DNA of 60,114 nt from Gloeophyllum trabeum ATCC 11539 (lineage: Eukaryota > Basidiomycota > Agaricomycetes > Gloeophyllales > Gloeophyllaceae): the NCBI RefSeq assembly GCF_000344685.1, contig NW_006920424.1, positions 886,319 through 946,432 of the forward strand, in the 5' to 3' direction. Of this stretch, positions 21,601 to 32,100 are shown one piece after another. The translations under genes were made by a program, and so were the position numbers. The notes beneath the pieces were generated by a model. The model made no database searches, was not told the origin of the DNA, and saw nothing but the letters and a program-made list of their open reading frames with translations. How positions within the stretch are numbered: the stretch's first letter is position 1; each line of letters begins with the position of its first letter.

Positions 21601-22313
21601 GATGTGAACTGTGCGTAGCTGTAGCTCCTTTAGGATATTCCTCAAGGGAGACAGTCCGCTGGTGATGTGCTCAGGTTCGTCCGAGAAGGCCTTGAGGAAC
21701 CCGTTCTTGTTCTTCTCTCTGTACAGCCGCACTATAAAGGCCTCCAGAGACAGCGGCGTGACCCTGCTCGCCACGAGAGAGCGTGTGGTAGAGAGAGGTG
21801 AATAATGCGGACACGCATGATAAACTAACGCACAAACTTCTCAGCATGCATGACGATGATGCCGGTGATCAATTCGGTTGGTATATCGGACTGGAGCATG
21901 TCGACGACGAGGATGCGGGAGGTAACGGAAATGAGGCCGCCCTGCTTGTATAGATCCTGTCTACCATAATATGTCGAAGTTTAGCTTCTTACCTCAGGCA
22001 TCCCTGATACCTCTGGATAGGAAACGCACCTGTCTTTCCGCCCCATCTCATACCCGACAATCCTGAGACCAGGCTTTCTACACCCCATCACGCCGAGTTC
22101 CTCCCCGATAGCGGATTCCTCTTCAGGTGACGCATTGAGCAGTAGCGTCAAAGTCTGTGGGGAGTCATAGATCTTCATCAGGGTGCATACTATTCTTCGC
22201 AGTCCGAGGCCGCGCGCGAGAAGGACAAAGTCGCTGGTTGCGGGGTCATGTATACGTTCGAGAATGGATTTGTGGAAAGGGAGAAGGGGAAGCATTTGGT
22301 ACTGTACAGACAT
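18617..22313 (-). CDS. RAD1: XPF/Rad1 structure-specific DNA repair endonuclease
   Basis: This is the catalytic subunit of the XPF-ERCC1 (Rad1-Rad10) nuclease, which cuts 5' of bulky lesions in nucleotide excision repair and in crosslink and recombination repair. It is a many-exon gene. The N-terminus (22313 down) reads [18 protein letters not shown] and continues through the degenerate helicase-like region, including [18 protein letters not shown] near 21745. A charged lysine/arginine linker lies near 20350-20450. The segment [20 protein letters not shown] near 19760 is followed by the nuclease domain with VDLRE, GDY and ERKSIPDL (about 19460-19290). A tandem helix-hairpin-helix domain ([11 protein letters not shown]) closes the protein. 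Exon junctions are approximate. It converges with the LENG1-like gene, 148 bp apart. Confidence 0.93.
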
Positions 22314-23985
22314 GTTCACGGATCGGTATCGAGGTGTTCGTATATGTTCGGTTTCTTGAGTTACGTAGGTAGACTATTGCCCTTCAATCAATTCGCTATG
22401 CAGGTGTGTACGTGCTCGGGCGGCCGGTCTTCTGAGATTTCCGCCTGGTAGGAGTCAACGAGTCAGCCACCAGAAAGGCAGATTTCCTATATCCTGGCTC
22501 TCAAGGGCTTCAATCCAACGGCATACTAGTGGTATTTCTCAGACACAGAGGGCAAGCGCTTCAGCAGGGCTGGGACGCGTCGGTGGCTAAGATGAAGGAG
22601 ACCGTGACACTGCTTGTAAGGCGTCACGAGATTAGGAAGAGACAAATAGGGTCCCACTATCACCGTCACGAACGAACGTCGAAAAGTCCTTTGCAAACCC
22701 ATCCGTCTTCGTCGCTGTTGTCAGAGTCTCCGCTGATTTCTTTGACTCTACCTCCCCCCGGGAACGGGAAGTCTATACGTCTGCTTGTCTGCAGGCAGTT
22801 ATGCAGAAAGCAATACGCAAATGCCCAGGAATTATCATTGAAATCCCATTCATCCACGAGGATTGCTGAGTCGTCCTGCGGTCCTTGCGCCGGGAGGCGA
22901 TAGAATAAAAGGCAGTAAAGTCTCCTCATCTTTGCCAACGGCGCGGTCACCGGCCGGCACCCTGATGGCGCCTGAACCGATCTTGCCTCATCTTCTTTGA
23001 TATTGCAGAAACGGAACTGAATTATAGCAGGAGAGAACTCATCCCGTCGCTGGGTCCACGACGCCAATACTAACCTCGCTCTATCTGGCAATGGTTGCTA
23101 CGCCAGCATTCGTAACCACCCGCTCCAAATAATACGATGGGGGCATGCTACCTCTTCCAGGATTGAAGAACCAAAGGAACAGCTTAACTTCATGGACAAT
23201 GCGAAATTATGGTGGTACGATCCAATCCCATCATGATGCGTCGACGCCGAACATCTTCCGGGCTTTCCAAAGGCAAGACGCGGCTCGCAGCGACGACTCT
23301 GTTTCGCACTTGTCAAAAGATTGGGAACCCAAGCGTCTCAAACCCACCACAAAATAGGAACAGCGCATATGCAACAGTCAGAAAGTGATGATAGTGACGT
23401 TAGTGAAGGCCTTACCCGATGTGCTGTCAACCCGTCGAGCCAGGGAGCAATGGCCCGGATACCGGTCACGTCGACAATGGTGTCCTTGGGCCTTGTCACC
23501 CGGGTCCTCTTTCGCGAATAAGGGGACAATGAAGCGTGCCCTATACCCAGATAAGACGTCGGCTAATCTCACCCAGTCCCCCAATCCACTCAGGCTCAGG
23601 GTCTCTGGCCACAGACTGCCACCGCCAGCCACATTCGAAGCACCCTATCTCATATCGTGGAAGCTATCGATGAGCTTTTACCCATTTACAGATAGATTTG
23701 GTCTTCTATCCGCTTCCATCGCGCCGTGACTGCGCGCATTGCCATCAAATTGCCTAACTGGGATGAAGGTAACCTCCCGCCGTGCCACAAGAAGCGTCCG
23801 CCTTATGCCCGTCGGCTGGACAAACAGTGATAACGAGGACCAATAAGGCCAAACATCCCCCTGATATAAGCCGCAGGGGACCGGACGCCCTCTGCTTTCC
23901 AATTCCCATCATCAGTGGCAGTTTCCAACGATCCTCGACCATCCAAGACCGCTTAACTTCTTCAGCACTTTTCTAACTTGAAAAC
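22314..23985. other. Intergenic with coding-like minus-strand fragments
   Basis: About 1.67 kb between the divergent starts of XPF/Rad1 and the WD40 gene. Several minus-strand stretches look coding but do not join. An exon-like segment around 23540-23420 encodes VTRPKDTIVDVTGIRAIAPW between plausible splice sites. A stretch around 23200-23100 encodes IVHEVKLFLWFFNPG. A third is the open frame 23091-22666. Stops and frame changes separate them. This may be a decayed gene or one with unusual introns. Confidence 0.4.
22666..23091 (-). CDS. Uncharacterised ORF (141 aa), possibly an exon of a decayed gene
   Basis: This is the longest open frame in the gap. It encodes a protein with an aromatic middle (RRLYCLLFYRLPAQGP) and an acidic end (SGDSDNSDEDGW). 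I recognise no domain. Upstream coding-like fragments on the same strand suggest it may once have been part of a longer gene. Confidence 0.25.
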   Translation of the reverse strand: MPDRARLVLASWTQRRDEFSPAIIQFRFCNIKEDEARSVQAPSGCRPVTAPLAKMRRLYCLLFYRLPAQGPQDDSAILVDEWDFNDNSWAFAYCFLHNCLQTSRRIDFPFPGGGRVKEISGDSDNSDEDGWVCKGLFDVRS

Positions 23986-26454
23986 ATGGCTTCTACTACT
24001 GATACCGCACTGCGTGATGGCAAGGGTGGGATTTCCAGTCTCTGTTCCGATCTCAAGCTTAACTCACTTTGTACCATACAGAGGAGTCAGTGACTAATGT
24101 TGTCTCTTCCGAGCCACCCAGCGCTCCCGTAGTGGAGAAACCGATACCCTCTACCCCGCTTGAGACCCCTAGCGTTCCGTTGGCAGAGCCGCCCGCCGAC
24201 ATTACCACCCTTGCATCTCCAGTCCCAGAAGTCGGTTCCTCCGAGTCGAATCGACCTCACTCTCCGGCGGAGGCTCCCCTTCAAGGTGAAGTTGCTCCAG
24301 AAGGACCAAGAACGACTCCTGTGTCTTCTGGGCAGGTTGCTAGCGTCCCTGCGGAGGCTCCGACTGCTAATACGGCACCCCGGGTCCGGCGAGCCGCCAG
24401 GATGAAGCCGCAGGGCGTCAGAAAGCCAAAGTCCTTGCTAATCCGCAGGGGCTTCGACGCATCAGGCCCGGAAGTCTCTGATTCTGCGGCTGCGACGTCG
24501 GCGTCAACAACGAGCCCCTCTCCCGCGGATGCCTCGTCGTCTTCTGCGGTGAATCGAGGTCGGCAGAACGCGGAGGCCGGGCGCTCCACCACGACACGCC
24601 ATCGGTCTCCTTCTGTTGCACCGTCGACCTCGACTATCTACCAGTCCGCTCGGGATGCCGAGGCCGGGCTTTCTGGGCTCAAGCGGACACACTCCTTTAC
24701 TTCGGAGTCGTTTTTATCTAACAAACGTGCCCGAGAAGAGTCCGTCGATGGCGAGCGGACAGCCTATGGCTCTTCTACCAACCGGGAGGAGATAGTACAT
24801 TGGCTCCTTGGGCAGACTGAGGAGCCGCCTTCTAGTGTACCTGTCCCGTCAGGCTCCTTGTCTTCCGAGACCTCTGACATCCACCGTGCCGCTCGGTCAT
24901 TAGCCAGGACGGCCTCGATGTTCACCTCAACTGCGTCTATGCCTCCTCCGTCTCGTTCCGTCACACCCGCACGGCAGTCGAACAGATCGAGCCTTTCGAC
25001 TCGGAGGGTGGACACCTCGCAAAGCATGCGAGCGCCCTCCACAAGTCGCACGCCCAGCCGCTCTCGACGCAGCAGCGTCTCCTCGAGCATCCGCACGCAG
25101 TCCGGCTTCGCTCTGTCCGGCTCCCTTCCGTCCGACGTCACTCCTCCCACCTATCCGGTGCAGAATGAGGCGTTCGCCTCGCCGAGATATCACGACCTGG
25201 ATAGCAGGGACTCCCGCTTCATGTGGAATGGGCATGGCTACTGTGCCCTCCACGGGCACGCCTCAGTGTCAAGGTTATCCGCTGGCAGATACTTTCAGGA
25301 CTTGAATTTTACAAGTCCCTATTCTTCCAAAGGGCAGGAGCCACTGGACCGCAGGCATGCGAGGAGCGCCTTGGCGTGGACGAGGAACGATCTACTCGTC
25401 TTTCAGCGCAAAGAACGCCTTATAGTGAAGGTGATGTGGAATAATGGGCGGGAGAGCGATCTCTGTAAGCTCCCCAAGTCTTATGACGCGATCCGAGTAT
25501 TCGAGCCTGCTGGCAACGATATTCCCAACACCTTGGCGGTCGTAAACACCATGGGCAACCTTCGCCTGCTCGATGTCAATGCTGCAAAGTTTTACCGCGA
25601 GGTCGCGGTCGGAGACATCACTTCGGCCAAATGGCAGGGACAAACTCTGGCCATCGGCCAGGAGGATGGCACGATCGTGAATATTGACCCTCGCGTCAAA
25701 GGTCCAGGCGGCGTTCTCGCTAAGCGCAAGCACCACAGCTGCTGGATCTCCAGTCTCAGCTGGCGACAGGACGGCCTCGTCCTTGCTAGTGGGGACAGCT
25801 GCGGCAATGTCCTGCTGTACGATAACCGGCACACGAAAATGCCTTTGACTTTCAAGCCGCCCGGACTACACGAGCATCCCAGGGAGACAGAACCGTGGAA
25901 CCAAAGCCCGGTTGAACCTGGAGTGATCACGGTATGTCCGTCACCTTGTGCTTTTGTGTTCTTTACTGAATCCTCCGTAGGCTCTAGCATGGACGCCGTG
26001 GAATCCCCAGCTTGTAGTGTCGGCGGCGACCGATTTCGACAATGACACTTCTGAAATTACCTTCTGGAACTATGGCCAGCATTGGCAGACCCGCGTTGTG
26101 CCTTACTATCGAGGCACCAGTGGAATCTCGTCTCTCCATTTCTCGCCCATCGAAGGTGTCAAAGAACTCGTCTTCACCCTCTGCGAGCCCGCCAATCCCT
26201 CTTGGTTCGACGACTCAGTTGAGCAGGGATATCGACCGGGTCTTCAGCACGGCGTTAATGTCCTGGACGCGTCCACTCTGAATCAAGTAGCGTGCTCCGA
26301 GTCAGTAGGCCGATGGGTCGATGGAAGCGCTCTCAGCCCCGACGGCACGCAGCTCGCGTGCGCGATAACTAGATACAAGAAAGTCCAGATCTTCGATATC
26401 TGGGGCAAGCCACGCCGCGAGGAGGTAAAGACTGAGAGTTTCGAGGAATGCTAG
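23986..26454 (+). CDS. WD40-repeat protein, Cdc20/Fizzy-like (787 aa)
   Basis: Exons are 23986-24025, 24082-25931 and 25981-26454. Residues 1 to about 380 are low-complexity, rich in serine, proline and threonine, with serine/arginine clusters, so probably disordered and phosphorylated. The C-terminal half is a beta-propeller whose repeats (ITSAKWQGQTLAIGQEDGTI, then SSLSWRQDGLVLASGDSCGN, then ALAWTPWNPQLVVSA) follow the order and style of Cdc20/Fzr-type propellers. Those proteins recruit substrates to the anaphase-promoting complex. I do not see a clear C-box and the protein does not end in isoleucine-arginine. The activator role is therefore uncertain and it may be a divergent, fungus-specific propeller. 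Confidence 0.85.
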
Positions 26455-26839
26455 CGTAGAATGCGATAGACGTACGTATTACTTGCATATTCCTTCTCCT
26501 CTTCGCTAGGTAATCCATGTTGCTATGATACGCTCTCCTCTTCTGAAGCAATGCATCCAACATAGCAGTACGTGTACCATGGGCAGCTCGATTCAAGGCT
26601 CGCTCTCGTGACACCGCCTGTGGTTAGAAGTCGGCGTTCTCCTGCTTCGACTGTCCAACGTCCAACCTTTGTATGACCAGATATGGACGCTAGTGAGATC
26701 CCTGAGGAGCACAGGTTCAGTATACGGAGTAGTCCGTTATCCGTACAAGAGAACAAGGTGTTCATCGTAAATGGTACACGTTTCTTCGCGCAGCGGCGAC
26801 CGCCAGATGCACTCGACCAACTTCGATTTCTCATATCTC
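26455..26839. other. Short convergent intergenic stretch
   Basis: About 385 bp between the WD40 gene and the minus-strand gene ending at 26840. A minus-strand ORF continues here out of frame with that gene. It is possible that the last TAA is spliced over by a GTAAGA donor at 26841, but I found no good continuation. Confidence 0.35.
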
Positions 26840-27493
26840 TTACCTCCTGGTATGCTCGTTGGCACCGAGGAGGCTTGCGACTATCCCAGCGCTGTCCTGA
26901 ATCCTCTTATTCTTCTCGTATAGAAACTGTATCCCCTTCGTGGCATCAGCTAGGAGCTGCTCTTCGGGTGGCATGACACCCATTGCGGGAGTTAGGAGAG
27001 GCAGAGCGCCTACACCGCTCTGCCGCATCAAAGTGACAAGAGCCTGAATCTGTTGCTTGAGCACGGTGACGTAGGCTAGCATGAAGATTGGTATCTCAGA
27101 GGTGATGTTCCAAAGTGGAGAGTAGCGTCGTACCTGCCGTCTGTGCTAGACTAGTGCCTGGGTGATAGGCATTCTCACTGAGACGCGAAAGATGAAGAAC
27201 CGCTCTCAGTATTGACCGCAAGGGTACGTCCGGGGGCGAACCCACATGCTCATCAAAGCGCTTCTCGCGTTCTCGCTTATCCGCGCTAGCAGTTCTTGAG
27301 CAATATGCATATTCTGTTTGAATAGCTCGGGCGAGTTCGGATCGGTTCCTTGGAGGCTGGACTCCGGGAAGGGCTGACTTAAGAATTGCTGAGGGTAAAA
27401 CCCGTTCAAGTTTTGAGAGTAGTTCGGCTGGGCAGAATACAAGGCACCACCAGCATTTCCCAGACCATACCCCATCTGTTGCGAAGGAAGCAT
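26840..27493 (-). CDS. Conserved-looking hypothetical protein (181 aa)
   Basis: Exons are 27493-27228, 27177-27134 and 27075-26840. The spliced frame is continuous and both introns have GT-AG ends, but I do not recognise the protein. It starts MLPSQQMGYGLGNAGG, with a glutamine/asparagine/tyrosine/proline-rich N-terminus. A helix-prone central segment follows (FKQNMHIAQELLARISENAR), then a second (YVTVLKQQIQALVTLMRQSG) and a charged third helix (YEKNKRIQDSAGIVASLLG). The pattern suggests a small helical, possibly oligomeric or transcription-related protein. That is inference. It converges with the WD40 gene and diverges from the methyltransferase gene. Confidence 0.6.
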
Positions 27494-27769
27494 GTTAAGA
27501 TGTACTATCCACACTCGTTCTGTCAAGTCGATTCAGAATCAGCACAAGCCTGGCAGACTAAATGACTGATTGAACAGACCGATTTGTGGCCAGAGCGTTT
27601 GGTAGGTGTGTGCGAGTGTTTGGCAAAGTCTTTGCGAAGCGGCACTACTTGTGCATCCCAATCCGCCGCTCCCATTGCCACACCTTTCGATTCGACACTA
27701 TGGATGTCTCATAGATAAGGGATATACCACTCGATTTCTCGACAATCATCATCGCATTTTCAATTTGCG

Positions 27770-29002
27770 ATGCCTCCCTTGCATCCACCTACGGTCGTTT
27801 TACCTCCGATCGCAAAAATCATAAATTGTTCGCCTGAAGAGCTATCAGAAAGGCTGTTGTACCTCCGTAGACTCTACAGTCCAAACGTGCGAGGCTCCAA
27901 AATCCTCAGTCGCAGAAGATGTTATCCCACCCAGGATGATGCTCCCTCGTCCGAGAACCTTGTCTACAAGCCAGCAACAATAGATCCCGAGAATCAAGCG
28001 TTGGATGAGCTCCGTTCGGACTCGTTCGAGCGGACGTATGCCATCCGCTGGCTCACGGCTTTCTGTGCTCGAGCGGATCGATTGGCTGATGCTACCGATG
28101 GTGTGGCCTCCGCCGTCGTTTCACTGGACAGCCTTGTACAGGACGCAGCCGCACTGCTCGCCATCTGCGCAGGTACTGCATCTGCAGGTACCATCTCGCG
28201 AAATTTCGCTTTCGACCAGGGGAAGGTCCAGGTGCAGCTCACAGATATCCCCCTCGACAATCATGACTACTCCAGTGTCGGAGCGCAGACCTGGGGAGGC
28301 GCTTGCGTGCTCTCTGAAATGATAGTGCAATCGCCGCAAGACTTCGGCATCACCGCTTCCGCGCTGCGTGGCCCCTTTCGAGTGCTGGAGGTTGGTGCTG
28401 GGACTGGTCTTGTCAGTCTGGTTGTGGGTAAATTGGTTCAAGCGCGCTGCAACGCAGATGCCCGCAATTGCTCAGTCGTCGCAACCGACTACCACCCATC
28501 CATACTGGCCAACTTGGAACACAATATCCTGCGTAACTTCCCTGGTACAGGATCATCCGATTATGTGTCTGTCTCAGCTCACTTTCTCGACTGGGCGCAG
28601 TATTACCGTCAAGATTCGGAAGGCGCTTCGCCACCTTTCAACACGCCATTCGATGTCATCCTAGGAGCTGACATCGTCTATGAATCCGAACATGCACTAT
28701 GGATCAAAGGTTGTGTCAAGAAGCTCCTAAGGAAGCCCGCTGACGCGGATGGCGGGCATCCGCCCCAGTTCCATCTCGTTATTCCGTTACGCTCCACCCA
28801 TGCCGCAGAGTCTGGGACCATTGAGCGTGTGTTTTCTCGTGCGGATACCGAGAGTTCTGTGGAGAACACCGAACGTACGTGGGACCTCAGAATACTCAGC
28901 AAAGAGTCTATAGTCTGCGAGGCGGGTGGCGATGTTAGATACCGAGGCAACGGTGCCGAAGTTGGGTATGCTTACTACAGAATTGGCTGGCTGAAGGTCT
29001 GA
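27770..29002 (+). CDS. Putative protein-lysine methyltransferase, Methyltransf_16 type (410 aa)
   Basis: A single-exon gene encoding a seven-beta-strand S-adenosylmethionine-dependent methyltransferase of the METTL21/FAM86/EFM class. These enzymes methylate lysines on elongation factors or chaperones; the substrate here is unknown. The SAM-binding motif I is VLEVGAGTGLVSL at about residues 204-216. It is preceded by the class-typical SVGAQTWGGACVLSEMI. Motif post-I is VATDYHP. The catalytic-side motif is VILGADIVYESEH (around residue 300), in the position of the D/E-x-x-Y-like motif of this class. An N-terminal extension of about 160 residues is longer than in the small METTL21 proteins and fits FAM86/EFM2-3-like enzymes. 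Confidence 0.87.
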   Translation: MPPLHPPTVVLPPIAKIINCSPEELSERLLYLRRLYSPNVRGSKILSRRRCYPTQDDAPSSENLVYKPATIDPENQALDELRSDSFERTYAIRWLTAFCARADRLADATDGVASAVVSLDSLVQDAAALLAICAGTASAGTISRNFAFDQGKVQVQLTDIPLDNHDYSSVGAQTWGGACVLSEMIVQSPQDFGITASALRGPFRVLEVGAGTGLVSLVVGKLVQARCNADARNCSVVATDYHPSILANLEHNILRNFPGTGSSDYVSVSAHFLDWAQYYRQDSEGASPPFNTPFDVILGADIVYESEHALWIKGCVKKLLRKPADADGGHPPQFHLVIPLRSTHAAESGTIERVFSRADTESSVENTERTWDLRILSKESIVCEAGGDVRYRGNGAEVGYAYYRIGWLKV

Positions 29003-29176
29003 GGATCGCTGAGCGTTATACTCATTCGCGTCTCAGATACGACATATAACATAGATGTTCATGGGACTAGTTATGTAGGTTTATACATATAAGATACAGG
29101 TAGATCCCTTTTACACTTAAACAATACAATTATGCTCCCACCCCGATAAATAAAATAGTCCGGTGATATTAGTCTT

Positions 29177-32100
29177 CTACGAGAGGTCCAGAATTTGCAC
29201 CCGCTCGTCTCGCACGGCAAACAATAACACGAATCTTCGCCCCTCCGCTTTTCGTTTCGCGACCTGCTCGCGAATTTGATGACCATACCCAGAATGCTGA
29301 CTAGGTAAGTTGGCGAGGATTGCCTTCCAAGCATCTTCGTCGGTCACCCAAGCTGAGTCTCTGACAAGGACATCGAAGACATTCAACGGTACATCAACAG
29401 CGATCACAGGAATGCCCGTCTGAACCGCCGATTTCACTTGAGCGGCTGTATCGAAGGCTGTCGAAAGGCGTGAACAACCTGATCGTCGACTGGAGTCTGA
29501 GAGGTAACACGTACCTCGATCCATGAACAACTGCTTCGACCTTTTCATCTGCTTCTTCGTCTCGCCGGGTAACAACAATTGAATCTCTGAGGTGCCAGAG
29601 TTTTCTTTGGCAATAGCGGCAGGACCAACAGGAAGCTCGGGCACTGCAGAGACTCCAGAAGTCGAAGTATCGACTTTCTTCTGCTCAGCGATCTGCTGCT
29701 GGAGCCATCCGACAAGTTCAGCCCGAGAAACTGAACGTAGAAGTCAGAAGTTGATAGAAACTTTGAACTAATCATGACGCTCACTTTCATCTTCGGTTCC
29801 CTTGAGCATATTCCTTACTTTGAAGGCAGCTTGCTCGCGCTTGACTGTCCGGGGTCTCGGAACCACAGTGAACCTAGTGAGATGTGAGGACCATCGGGCT
29901 CAGATAATCCTGGGATCGACCCACAGTATTCCTTCTCTGGAGCACAGGTCTGCATGACTCTCGTTCTCGCCCTCCGGTAGCCCCGACTCGTACATGACAT
30001 CGGCACTGATGTCATTCTGCCACAGAAGGGTGGCGACTTCGAGACGATCCAGCAAGTATCCGGGATGATAAGAGACAACGTAGACGTCGCATCGCCGGGG
30101 ACTCCAGAACCCGAACGAGCGTTGTTCCTTGACCAGATTCCTGACCGAAGTACTCTGGAAGACTGCCAGGGCACTCGTGATCTTATCAATAGCCAGCTGG
30201 AAACCCATAGCGCAGAAGGAATCGGCGGTGGGATCGGGGGGAGTAAATTGTCGAATCAAAGAATCATATCTGGCGCTAGGCGTCAGCGGATGCGACACTG
30301 TGGACATAGACCTCACACACCTTCCTCCCGCTGCCAAGATATCGGTCCGTTTATTACGTTTGGTAACCTCGAAACAGACACCCCCCTTGAACTGTGAGTT
30401 GTGGTTGCCCAGCATCAGGGGTCGGAAATGTATACGTCTTGTAACCCCAAGACTACCAGTATACTCGAGCACTTTCTTCACTTCCTGAATGGCAGGCGTA
30501 AGTTGAATCAAGACACTTGAAGATGCCTTCTCGAGCTTCGTTACTACTGAATCGACGTCGCCGTCTTGGAAAGTGTCAAATATTGCAGACATAGTATTCG
30601 AGGCAGCGCACTCACAAGTCTCGGATAGGACCTCTAGGTCGTCCGCCATGCTTCGAAGAAGACCTTTATTGAGCAGTAAAGTGCGTTTCTGTGGCCAGGA
30701 AGACTTCGTGCGAGTCAAGATGTTCAACACAGTCTGTCGGGTCTCTTCCGAAATGCCGTGGAAGATGAGGTCCGGTACTGTTGTGAATTAGCTGAGAAGA
30801 CAAACGTGAGCATACAGAAGTGGTCTAACCCTTGGAATGCGAAACGTGAATCTCGTAATCTTGCCCGATGCCCGGGAAACTATCAAGGCACTTATTGACT
30901 ATTGCTATTGACTCTGCGATGGCTGCGATGGGTCCATATTCGAGGTCGGGACTGATGATGTCGAAAACCGCTGCTTTGGTATACTTCGGATGCCCGGTAG
31001 TCACGCTACGATAGCTTCTTCAATGCCAGGTAACGTGTAAGATGAGGAAACAGCTCACTTAGGTCGATAGACGTTCCCGACGTGAAAGCGTTTTACTCTT
31101 CTCATTTTGTCTCGGGCTGCAAGACGGGCGAAGGGTACAAGAGCATCATTCGGCAGGGCAACAACCTCGCCGTGCCGATCTAGGAGTAAGACTCTGTTGT
31201 GCTCATTCTCGGGATCCATGGCAGGCATAAGAAGAAGAGGCTCCATGTGGACGGCCCCGTGCAGTTGAAAGATACCAGTTAGTGTCTGCTCTACAATGTC
31301 GTTCAGTGACGCGTGCTCGGGAAGCCGGCTTTCTTTGTCATATAAGAAAGTCCTGGCTGGCTTGGATGCCTGATTGAAAAGAGCGGAGAGCACCGCCTGA
31401 TAATGGGGCGAGTCTTGTTTCGCTGGACAGATCATTCCAATAAACATCTCGGGGAGAGCAGGAAGCAGTGAGCTCACCCATCATTCGTATCGCCCCTCGG
31501 AAATATTCGTCCTCCACCCTAGGTGGCAGCAACGGACTTTGCGAGAGCTCGAGAGCTGATGGACGAGCATTGGGGTCATGTTGTAGGAGCCAGTTGATGA
31601 CTATAGTAATACGGTCGGCATTTTGTCAACGTGACGAACGGTTAGCTTACTCTCTCGTTGCCGTGCTCGATGTGGCTCCCAGCCAGCAGGGAAGATAATC
31701 TGGGGCTTACGAAGATCCTCCAATACTGCGATGCGTTCAGCCCCGGTACTGAACATGTAGTTCATCTCGAAGAACACGATCTAAAAACCACTTCAGCCCG
31801 AGAATCAGAAGCCGATGACCTAACATACTCCCAGGCTATACATATCCGCTTTATTCTGATTTCGACGAGGACCATTCTTATGGGACTGCACCTCTGGTGC
31901 AATATACAGTCTAGTTCCCACCTCTGACAAGGGAATGTTTAGCGAAGGATATATCCTATTGGGGAGTGTCGCCGTACCCAGCGTCATATCGTCGCTGCCT
32001 ACGATGCCAGGCGCGACATCAGAAGGATCGACTGCAGCGAGACTGGAGGTTGCAAGGCCAAAGTCGCCGACTATCGGCTGCAGTTAAAACCCAATAAATA

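Noticed and set aside
26841..26850. A further intron after the AYVTVL...HTR exon of the small gene at 26.8-27.5 kb
   Set aside because: A GTAAGA donor overlaps the stop, but no acceptor and in-frame continuation could be found, so the TAA is taken as the end.
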